Positions 15,422 through 25,600 of a DNA stretch of 42,464 nucleotides are shown in pieces. The DNA comes from JBBSTY01 sp038235385 (GTDB lineage: Bacteria; Actinomycetota; Acidimicrobiia; Acidimicrobiales; Acidimicrobilacustridaceae). The notes below the pieces were generated by a model. The model made no database searches and was not told the origin of the DNA. It was given only the letters and a program-made list of their open reading frames with translations. The position numbers and the translations under genes were made by a program. The stretch lies in assembly GCA_038235385.1 (NCBI GenBank), contig JBBSTY010000013.1, forward strand, positions 1 through 42,464, read 5' to 3'. The number at the start of each line of letters is the position of its first letter. The first letter of the stretch is position 1.

Positions 15422-15763
15422 TCACCACGCGGCCGTCGTTGCGGCGGATGATCCCGGGCTCGGCTTGCTCACGGTCCACTCCCTGGCGCCGGGCTCGACG
15501 AGGAGATCGAGGATCTCACCGATCGTGCGCTCGACGGCGACCGGTTCGACGAGCGGCAGGTGGCCCTGGACGTGATAGCGGTTGCGGCGGCCGGCCTTCT
15601 CCTTCTCGATGTAGCCGGCTGCCGTGAGGTCGGCCACGATGCCGAACGCGGTGCGCTCGGTCACATCGATCGCCTCGGCGATCTCACGGAGGCGCGCGTC
15701 GGGATGCTGGGCGATGAACACCAGCACCCGGGCGTGGTTGGTCAGGAAGCTCCACTGCGGCAT
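15422..15763 (-). CDS. MarR/ArsR-like winged-helix regulator
   Basis: This 113-residue DNA-binding protein starts MPQWSFLTNHARVLVFIAQHPDARLREIAE and continues with the recognition helix region DVTERTAFGIVADLTAAGYIEKEKAGRRNRYHV, a winged helix with the wing KAGRRNRYH. The C-terminal 35 residues are short and variable. It starts at ATG 15763 with a leaderless -10. It may regulate the rhodanese gene downstream or the divergent surface-protein remnant at 15892. The ligand is unknown. Confidence 0.82.
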   Translation of the reverse strand: MPQWSFLTNHARVLVFIAQHPDARLREIAEAIDVTERTAFGIVADLTAAGYIEKEKAGRRNRYHVQGHLPLVEPVAVERTIGEILDLLVEPGAREWTVSKPSPGSSAATTAAW

Positions 15764-15775
15764 GACGAGAGACTA
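15764..15775 (-). promoter_or_regulatory. -10 box for leaderless transcription of the MarR-like gene
   Basis: On the minus strand TAGTCT (15775-15770), six bases, then ATG 15763. The AT-rich stretch 15776-15825 upstream is the most AT-rich part of the neighbourhood and also serves the divergent gene at 15892. Confidence 0.5.
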
Positions 15776-15891
15776 GACAAACAAAACAAGATATTGATTA
15801 CTGGAATTATATTTCGCGAGTAGTGTCTCTTCTGTAGCCGGACGGGGGTCTACAACACGGTGGCCCCTCCGAGAAGCAGAAGGAACCCGCC

Positions 15892-16573
15892 ATGCTCATG
15901 GGACTCGCAACCATCGCTCTCCTCGCGTTCGGCGTCGTCGCGACGACACGACATCGCTTCCGCGAGACCGCCCTGGCCAGGCGAACGGGAGCGACGGTGT
16001 TGACGCTCGCCGTCGTCGCCGCGGCGGTCGCCTCGGGCGGGAGCACCGCCGGCGCAGCCGTCGTCCCCACCGTCGACCTCGCCAGCGCCGCTTCTCATTC
16101 GGTCCTGGCCGCGAGCACCGTCACGAACACCGGCGCGAGCGTCCTCGACGGCAGCCTCGGCCTCTGGCCGGGCACGTCGGTCACCGGCTTCCCTCCCGGC
16201 GAGGTGCTCCCGCCCGGCACGATCAACATCGACAACCCGGTCGCCCAACAAGCCCAGAGCGACCTCACGGTCGCCTACGACGACGCTGCCTGACGACACC
16301 TCCACCACCCTTCCCGACGACACCTCCACCACCCTCCCCGACACCTCCACGACGGGGCCAACGGTCACGACAACCGCCCCACGGACCTCGACAACCAGGC
16401 CCAACTCGACCTCGACGACCTCGTCGTCGATCGCCGCGCCGCCGACCACCACCCCGACGACATCGCTCCCCCCCACCGGACAGCCGGTCCAGCCGTTGCT
16501 CGTCGGTGCGTTCGCCGTCATGGCCGTCGGGGCAGCCATCCTTGCCTTCTCCCGAGCGCGGAAGAACACCTGA
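15892..16573 (+). pseudogene. Ice-binding (DUF3494) surface protein with its beta-helix deleted; LPPTG anchor out of frame
   Basis: The first frame (15892-16293, 133 residues) has two hydrophobic segments and then SHSVLAASTVTNTGASVLDG, LGLWPGTSVTGFPPGEV and AQQAQSDLTVAYDDAA, the N-terminal signature of DUF3494 ice-binding proteins. In that family about 130 more residues of beta-helix follow; here a TGA (16291) comes at once. In the next frame the sequence continues directly as two DDTSTTLP units of 24 bp, a Thr/Ser/Pro stalk, SLPPTGQP, a membrane span (LLVGAFAVMAVGAAILAF) and the basic tail SRARKNT, ending at 16573. So the domain middle is gone and the anchor is frameshifted. Start ATG 15892 has AAGGA upstream. 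Confidence 0.72.
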
Positions 16574-16588
16574 AACCGCGACGGTTTC
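16572..16588. terminator. Small hairpin at the 3' end of the surface-protein remnant
   Basis: GAAACCG (16572-16578) pairs perfectly with CGGTTTC (16582-16588) around a three-base loop. It overlaps the TGA of the anchor frame. There is no T-tract. Confidence 0.35.
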
Positions 16589-16613
16589 ACCGCTCGCCCA
16601 CCAGCCCCTCACC

Positions 16614-16631
16614 TCGGCGATCGCCCGCCGA
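16614..16631. terminator. Hairpin directly after the giant surface-protein stop
   Basis: TCGGCG (16614-16619) and CGCCGA (16626-16631) form a stem that touches the stop codon at 16632 on the minus strand. With the hairpin at 16572 it separates two convergent genes. No T-tract is present. Confidence 0.35.
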
Positions 16632-19600
16632 TCAGATCCGTCGCCGGCCCTCACCCCGGCGGGCGAAGCGGGCGATGATCAAGCCGCTGAGCACCAAGAT
16701 GCTGGCCAGGACGAGGAAGCCGCTGGCGTTGGAGCCGGTGAACGGAAGGGGGCCCGTGGTCGGGTTCATCGCTGCATCGGTGTCGGTCGGGACGGGCGCC
16801 GCCGGGGTGAGTGCCGCAGGCACGATGTCCTGAACTCCGGGTGCGGCGTACACCATGGATGCGGCGAGGGCGTCGGGGCCGTCGGCGCCGCCGTCCACGA
16901 GGACGGCTCCGTTGGCCAGCACCGTGACCGACGCTGCTGACGTGGCGGCGGGGAGGTCCGGCGTCGCCTGCCAGCTGTTGGTCGCCGGGTCGTACACCTC
17001 GGCGGTGGCGTTCACCTGATCGGCGGCCGAGCCACCCGCGAGCAGCACCGTGCCGTCGGGGAGTCGGGCGGCCACGGCCTGGGACCGCACCGTGGTGAGC
17101 GCACCGGTCCAGGCCCAGGTGTCGGTCTGGGGGTCGTACACCAGCGCGTTGGGGCCGTGTCCGGCGACGAGCACCCGCCCGTCGTCGAGCCGCACGACCG
17201 CGTCCATCATCCCCGGCTCGGGCATCGGTGCAACCGACCGCCACGCCGCAGAAGCAGGATCGAACACCTCGGTCGCGGCCACGATTCCGTCGGGCCCTTG
17301 CCCGCCGGCGACCACCACGGATCCGTCCTGGAGTGCCGCGGCGGCGGCGAAGGCCCGGGCGGTGGGCATGTCGGCCACCGAGTGCCAGGCCCCGGTTGCG
17401 GGGTCGAACACCTCGGCACCAGCGAGGGGCACAACGGTGTCGGGGTCACCCGATCCCACGCCACCGGCCACCAGCACCGTGCCGTCGGCGAGGGCGACCA
17501 TCGAGGCGAAGCGGCGACCCTGGGCCATCGCGCCGGTGCCGGTCCAGGATCCCGTGGCGGGATCGAAGATCTCGGCAGTCGCCAGGACCTCCGAACCGTT
17601 CGATCCGCCTGCGACCAAGATCCGTCCGTCGGGGAGCACCGTGGTCGTGGCTCCGGCACGGGGATCGTTCATCGACGCTGCTGGCGACCACGTGGAGGTG
17701 ACCGGGTCGTAGAGCTCGGTGCTGTTCGTCGCGCCGTCCGCGCCTACCGCGCCGCCGACCACCAGCACGCGCCCGTCGGGCAGCGATGCGCTCGAGGCGT
17801 GAGCGCGAGCGGTGTGCAACGACCCGGTCGAACGCCACGTGCCACCGGTACGACCCGCGGTGACCCGGGGCAGCGCCTGATCGTCGACCGCGATGACGGT
17901 CGGCACCTCGGATTCGTCCACGTCGGCGGGTGTCGAGTGGTCGCCCGACGGTGGTTCGATCACGGAGGCGTCGTCGGACAAGCCTTCGGGAACGGGGATG
18001 TCCTCGACGGGCTGGGGCGTGATGATGTCATCGGGCCCGAACTCGGGATCGGTGATCGGGCCGATGGCCGGCTCGTCGTCGTCTTCGGGAGCGAACGCCA
18101 CGGCCAGCACGGTTGGGTTCCCCGCAGTGGCAACTGGACGGACGGCGCGCACCTGCTCGGATCGTGCAGGTTCGGCAGCCAGAGCCGTCCGCCCCGGCTC
18201 CGAAGCAGAAGCGCTGGTCTCGGTCGGCGAGGTCGCGGTTCCCGCGATGGAACGTCCGCCTGCCATGGTGTGCGGTGCCGTCGTCCCCGATGGCGCCCCG
18301 CCCGGCCCCTCGATCGGAGCTCCGAGTGGCGTCGGTGCCGGCGCCCCCGCGGACGCCGGCGACACGCCCGCGTTCGACGTGAAGCTCGAGGCGATGTCGC
18401 TCCACGACAGCGTGAAGTCGTGGCCCTTGACGGTCAACGTCAGGCCCGAGGAGTTGATCGCGAACCCGGTCTTGGGCAACGTGGCCGAGAACGAATCGGT
18501 TCTCCACTCGAAATCGCACGGGTACGGCAGCATACCCCCGTAGTAGCAGGTGGATTGAGCCAGGTTCACCGAGATGCTCCCGGAGACGTACCCGTCGATG
18601 AACGCGCTGAGCCCGGTGATCCCGAAGTCCACGTGCACGTGAGCGCCGAGCTCCCCACTGATCTTCAGGAGCGGGCCGAGGTCGATGTCAGCGGGTCCGA
18701 TGGCGATCGACGCATCGAGCGAGAACTTCAGCCCGAACTTGGACGCATCGAGGTCGACCACGACCGGCCCCAGGGCCAGCGCACCGACCTGGACCTTCGA
18801 CATCGAGACGTGCGCATGGAGCCGGGGCGCGGTCGGGTCGAACTCGCCGAGGATGTCGAGATCCACCCCGTTGACCTTGGCCTGGAACCCGATGCCGAAC
18901 CCGGCGGGGAACGACGTCTGGCCGATCCTTGCGGCGCGAGGCGCGATGTAGAGACCGGCGTAGTTGACCTCGATGAGATCCGGCATGCCGATCATCGTCA
19001 GGGGACGCAGCGCGACCTGGCCCGAGTTCGCGGTGCCGATGGCGATGCTCAGGACGAAGGGTTCGAAGTTGAACGCGAACGTCATCGGTGAGCCGTTCAC
19101 GTAGCCGAGCGGGCCGGCAACGTCGTTGGGCAGCGATGTGATCTCGCCGGTCATGCCGACGGTCGGGACGCCGGTGTAGGAGAGGCCACCCGTGACCGCG
19201 GCGCACTGCACCGTGAGCCCCTCCACTCCGAAGGCGTCGTGCCACCCGCCGTCGGCGGCGCCGCAGACGCCGAGTTGCACGCTGACCGAGAACCCGGTGT
19301 CGGAGACCGCGATCTCGCCGATGAGGGTCACGTCCTGGCTTTGTCCCCCCGACTTCGCCGGCGGCAGGTGCAGGTGGGCCTTCAAGCCGATGGCGAAGCT
19401 GACGGCGGTCGGACTCAGGGTCACCTTCAAGAAGCCGCTGTCGAGGTACATCGCGACCCCGTCGGCGGTCTCGAACAGCTTCGAACCTTCGTCGTCGAAC
19501 GTGAGCGCGAAGCCGACCTCGAAGGTGAACGCGGACTTCTCCGTGTCATAGCGACCGATGGCGGTGAGCGTCGACTCTCCGGGATCGCCGCCGCCGGCCT

Positions 19601-22600
19601 TGGCCACGTTGGCGCTCGTGGTGGGGTCGAGGGCGAAGCGGACGGCGAAGTTCACGCCCTTCTTGAGGTCGAGATCGCCCAACGAGCTCGACAAACCGAG
19701 TGTTCCAGCCTTGAGCTTCAGATCCTTGCTGGCGTAGAAGAGCGAGCCGACGGCACCGTTGCCGCCCAGCCACGGGCTGAGGTCCACACTCGTGCCGATG
19801 GCGAAGTCCGTACCGGCGAGGATCATCCCGGCTTCGAGCACCTTGACGGGTCGACCGTCGGGCATCGTGACCACGAGGCCCACCTGCGCGGTGATGGTCG
19901 TGATCACCTTCTCGGGGTTGTTGGGTCCGGCGAAGCGAACTCGTGTGCGCGAGATCGTCAGAATCGGGCTCGTGACCGTGACGCCGGCCGCACCATCGGT
20001 GTAGGTCAGGCTCGTCAACGTCGCCACGACCTTGAGCGCACCGGTGTCGGTGACCAGACAGCCCTCGGCATCGGCCGAACCGGTCGCGGTTCCGACTGCC
20101 GCATCGAGCGTTCCGGTGAGCTGCAGCCACACAGCGTTGGGCGGAGCGGCTCCGCAGACAGCGGGTCGATCGCCCATGTTGCTGAGCCGGATCCTGGTCA
20201 CCTGGACCAGCACCTGATCGGTGCCATCGGCGTCGAACCGGATCGAGGTGTCGGCGCCGACGGCGAAGGTGATGTGGGTCGGAGCACCCGGGCCGTCCTG
20301 GGCCGACGAGACCGTCCCGGTCAGGATCGCTGTGGTGTCGACCCCTTCGGTGGGGGTCCAGGCAACGGTGACCTCAGGGGTTCTCAAGTCGAGCGTCCAC
20401 ACCGTGAGCGATGCGTTCAGCACGCCGCTGATCGTGAGGTCGTCGCGGCCACCGGCTGACATCGTGCCGTCAACCGCGATCCCGTCCGGACCGAGGGTCA
20501 ACTGCACCCCGCTCCAGGTGATCCCCGGCCCGCCGGTGGGGGCGAAGCTTCCGTCAACCGTCCCGACGACCGACGACCTCACGGTTGCGGTGTCGGTTCC
20601 GGGCTCACCCTCGAGCGTACCGGTGAGCGTCACCGTCCTGCCGAAGATCGAGAGGTCCGTGACGGAGGCTGAACCGGTGAACCTGCCCGTGGCGGGGTCG
20701 ATCGCGATCGCGAGGGCGACATCACCGGGCGAGCCGATGGTGGCGGCCGCGTCGAGGCCCAGGCCATCGGCGGTGAAGGTGAGCACGACGTGGTGGACCG
20801 TCGCCCCGTCCGGCAGGCGCAACAACGGAAGCGCTGAGGGTGCAGCGAGCTCAGCGTCGAAACGGGCCTGGGTGTCAGGGCTCAGCATCGCCGCGAAGGT
20901 GATGTGATCGCCGTCGGGCAGGACGAAGCCGGCTTGTTCGAGCAGCACCGCCGCCCCTGGGCGGGGAGCCGTCCAGATGCCGGCGGCGCTGGTCCCCGCG
21001 TGCAGGGCGACGGAACCGATGGCGGGCACTCCGGTATCGAAGGAGGTGAGGTCGCCCGACGCGTAGGCGACGAAGCCGGACTCGACCGGGAGACCCCAAG
21101 CAGACAACGGCGTGATCCCTCCCATGACGAAGGTTCCGTCGGCGGTGAGCCGAAGCGTCATGGGAACGGTGAGGGTGCTCGTGGCGGTGGTGACCTCGAC
21201 CGAAGCTGTCCCGCTGACCGACACCGCGCCGGCGACCGATCCGCTCACCGCGAGCGAGTCGACGTCGATGGTCAGGCCGTCCGGACCGGTGCTCGGTCCT
21301 GGCGCGTTCGTGAACCGGTAGGCGCCCGTCGCGAGCTCGATGCAACCAGTGACCGGCACCACGACGGCGCCGAACTCGACCCCGCCGGCGAAGGCCAGCC
21401 CGGTGCATGCGGGGCCGTCGACCACGTCGATCTCGTCGATCACGATCGTCATCGCGGCGGTCGGCGTCGGCTTCCAGGACGTCAGGTGCTGTCCGTTTCC
21501 GGCCGCGCCGATCGACACGGCGAACCCGGTGGGTCCGTCCGCCTCGATGGTGCCGGTGGGGGCCGGGAGCCGGAGACCGGCGAGGGGCTCCCATTGCGGC
21601 GCGCTGTCAGCGGTGACCGCCAACGACCAGTCGTCGGGTGCCCGGTAGGGTCCGGCGACCTTCGACTCGGAGGTGTGCCCGGTCGAACCGACCGAGGCGC
21701 GCCCCTCGATGCGCAGACCGGATCCGTCGGCCTTGGCGACCAGGTTGTCCAGCACGAGGCCCGGCTGGACGGCGATCGGGCCCAGGGTGGCGCCGCCCGC
21801 GAACGTCAACGGTCCCGCGACCGGCCCTTCGACCGTGCCCCGCATCGCCGACAGGGACTGACCGAACGCCACCAACCCGGGCGTCACGATCGTCCCGTCG
21901 ACGACCCCATCGGTGGTGATTACCAGGGTCAGCACGACGTCGGGCGTGGCGTCCGGACCGGCGACGGACCGTGCCAGGAGGTCGCCGGTTGCAGAATCGA
22001 ACCCAACGGCAGTCTTCGCGGAACGTGCGCCGAGGAGACCCGATCCCAGACCCACCAGGGGGAACGTACCCACCGGGCTGGTGGCCGCGAGCTGACCACC
22101 GCTGACGGTACCCAGACCCCCTGAGCTGCTGAGCGCGAAGCACACCGGCGCGGTGATCGTCAACTCGCCCATGTTGGTCCAGGTCGAGGTCGGCCTCAGG
22201 ATGCCGGCGGTCAGGCAGAGCCCGCCGACAGAACTGATGGCCCCGCTCACCGGGGATCCCGGACGCGAGGTCAGGGCTCCGCCGAACAGCGACACCACAC
22301 CGGTGAACCCGATGGGGGTGGCGGCCACACACCCACCCGACGGCTGCGGCGCCGTCGCGGTCACCGTGATCGTCCCAGGATCACCGGCGATCGATCGGTC
22401 GGCGGGGTTGGTGGCGAGCGCGTCCCACACGCTGGAGAACCCCGCGCTGCACGCCATCGCCGGGGTGTAGGTGACGGCGGTCGGGTCGGTCGGCGCCTCG
22501 AACCCTTCGTCGAGCGCGAACGTCACGTCGACCTGGTGCGCGCTCGAGAGGAGATCGGTCGCCGACCACGTGCACGAGGCGCGGGCGGCGCCCGTCCCCG

Positions 22601-25600
22601 ATCCTGGTGTCGCGGCCAGCGGCACCGCGTCGCACGCGACGGGTTGGTCGTCGACCGAGAACGTCACGGTGCCGGTGGGCGTCACCGAACCCGAGGTCGG
22701 GCTCACGGTCACCACCGCAGTGAGCTGATCGACCCCTGATGGCTGCACCGACACGCTCGCGTTGGTGGCGGCCGCCGCGACGGTCACCAGCTGCAGGTCG
22801 CTGCCGGACCCCGCCACCTCGATCCCACCGGAGAACGACGCGACGAACGAGTGGTCGCCGGCACCTGGCCGCATCCTGCACGTGGCCGTGCCATCCACGA
22901 CCGGCACCTTCGAGCACGTTCCGATCTCGGTGTCGGCGTTCGCGGTGTCGCGCTCGGCGAAGGCCACCGACCCGACCGGTCGCGGCCCATCGGGCACGTC
23001 CACCGTGGCGGTGAGCGTCACCTCGTCGCCGAACGTCGGGTTCGACGGCGAAGCTTCGAGATGGGTCGTGCTCCCGAACGTGCCGACCTTGACCGTCACC
23101 GGTTCGACGCTCGACGAGGACACGTTGGTCGGATCGCCGCTGTAGGTGGCGTTGACTTCGTGCTCGACACCGGCTGAGGGGACGAACGTGCACGTCGCGA
23201 CGCCCTCCTCGAGCTCCGGCGGGTGCTCCCGATCGGAGTCGTTGCAGACCACCTCGTGGCCGTTGTCGTAGAACGTGACGGTCCCGGTCGGCGTCCCCGA
23301 CGGCGGAATGTTGGCAACCGTCGCCGAGACCGTCCACGGGGTGCCCGCGTCGATGTCCGACCCGGATTCGCTGGTCAGGACCGTCCGGGTCTGGCGCTTG
23401 TCGATCTTGTAACCGACGAGGTCGATCGGCCCACCGTCGGCGATGTTCGCGGTGCCGGTGTACGTGGCGGTGAAGGTCCGCGTCGCATCACCGGCGGTCG
23501 GGACGAACGTGCACATCGCGATGCCGCTGGCGTCAACGGCGAGGTCGCTGCATCGGTCGATGGGATCGGACCCGTCGGCGAAGCTCACCGAACCCTGGTC
23601 GGCGAAGATGCCGTCACCCAGCTTCACGGTGGCGCGCAACGCCACCGGCTGACCGGCGGCCTGACCACCCGCCGGGTCCGCGGTCAGGCTCAAGGCGGGA
23701 GTCGCCACGTCCACGGCGAACGTGACGGGTTCCGGCGTCTTCGAAGCCTTGGTCACGGGGCCGCCCCCATAGGCGGCGGTGATCGAATGCTCACCGGCGT
23801 CAGGTCGATACGTGCAACCCGCCCAGCTGTCGACGACCTCGACGGACGCACACGAGTCGATGGTGGAGCCGAAGTCGGTGAAGGCGACGGTGCCATCGGG
23901 CAGGGCAGTCGCGTTCGTGACCTCGACTGTCGCGGTCGCGATCACCTGTTGACCGAAGATGACGGGGCCCGCGATCGGGGTGAGCGCCGTTGTCGTGGCC
24001 AGGTTCTCGATCGTGACGGTCTCGAACGCCTGCGAACCAAGCGTGTTGGGCCCGCCCGTGTACGTCGCGCGGTAACCATGCGAAGTGCCGACCTCGGGTT
24101 CGATCAGACAGAACCAGTTCGAACCGGTCGCGGTCACGGCGAAGCTGGGGTCACAGATCGGATCGAGGTCGGGATCGGCTCCGAGGTAGAACGCCACCGT
24201 CCCATCGGTGGGGACCGGGCTGGCGACGCTGGCCTTGAGCATGTTCGTCGCGGCGTCCCACCCGAGTGTCATGTCGGTCGCCGCCCTCTCGACGTTGACC
24301 AACAACGGTTGGGAGCTCGACGCGGGCGATGCCTTGGCTGCGCCGGAGCCAGCCAAGCCATCCACCGACCCCGCCTTGGAAGCAGCGATCGACCGACTAC
24401 CCGCGACCTTCGGGGTGAACGTGCAGGAGACGTCGAGCGGTGCGGCGTGGTCGAGGGTCCGCTCCCCTTCGACACACTCGAGCGGCCCCCCGTCGGGCCC
24501 GCTGTCGACGAAGGTGACCTTGCCGGCCAGCCAGCCACCGTCGAACCTCGCGCTCACCGTCATCTCGGTGCCGGCCGCAGGATGATCGGTCGAGGCCGAC
24601 ATCGTCGTCGTGATCGTGGGAAGGGTGTAGGAGATCTCGGCGCGGCCGTTCGTCGTGCCTGTGGACGTGGTCTGGTCGGAGCGTACGACGCCGTGGTCGG
24701 CATCGACCCGGCTCAGACCGCCGCCGCCGCCGCCGCCGCCGCCGACATAGGCACCGAAGTGGTTGGCACCACCGCCGCCGCCACCACCGAACCAGCCACC
24801 ACCTCCGCCGCCGCCACCGCCGGCGCCGTCGTGCTCGCCTTGACCGCCGTTCCCCCCGGCGAGTGCGGCACCATCGGTCCCCTCGTGGTTCGCGCCGGCA
24901 ACGCAGGAGAGCCCGTCCAAGTACATGCCCTGGGCACCATGGCGGCCGCCATCGCCGGCGACGGCCGCCCCACCGCCCTCGCCGGCCCATCCGTGCTCGT
25001 AGGTTCCGGTTCCCTCACACGGAACCGCACCTTTGCTCTCGGTGCCGTTGGTGCCCCGGGTCGGGCTGACCGGAACGCACAACGGGAACCCGGGCAACCA
25101 GGGGACGCACAACGGCGGCAACGTCGCATCGATCACCATCGGGGTCCCACCGCTGCCGCCGCCATACGGAAGTGCGGAGCCGCCGCAGCCACCCCCGCCT
25201 CCGGCCACCAGAACGGTTCGACTGTCGACGGCCACCGACGAAAGGCCGCCACCGCCGCAGCCCCCGCTGGTGCTGTCACTCGACGCGCCGCCCCGACCTC
25301 CACCTGGCCAACCGCCCTCGCCGCCATCCTTGGCCGACGTCGCCCCGGCGCCGCCAACCGAGACGTCGAGCTGTCGTGCACCATCGGACACCGGGATCGC
25401 TGCGGTGATCGAAGCTCCCGGACCGCCCGTGCCGGAGTTCCCGTCCTTACCGGAACCGCCCCTTCCACCGATGAGGGTCGCGGTCACCTGGGGGACGCCA
25501 GGCGGGATCAAAAGCTGCGAGACGCCGCCGGAATACTCGACCGAACACGTCACCAACGTGGTCGAGACGGAGTCCACGACGCAGGTCGGCGCGGCGCCCG

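Noticed and set aside
16281..16300. Programmed +1 frameshift at GCC-TGA-C (like prfB) in the ice-binding gene
   Set aside because: No upstream Shine-Dalgarno-like stimulator is seen and about 130 residues of the domain are missing, so deletion explains it better.
17157..20459. Long plus-strand frames opposite the kelch and beta regions
   Set aside because: Same antisense effect; composition is typical of shadow frames, with no starts supported by ribosome sites.
24720..24860. CCG/GCC triplet-rich stretch as a possible regulatory repeat
   Set aside because: It encodes the polyglycine runs of the surface protein's Gly-rich domain.
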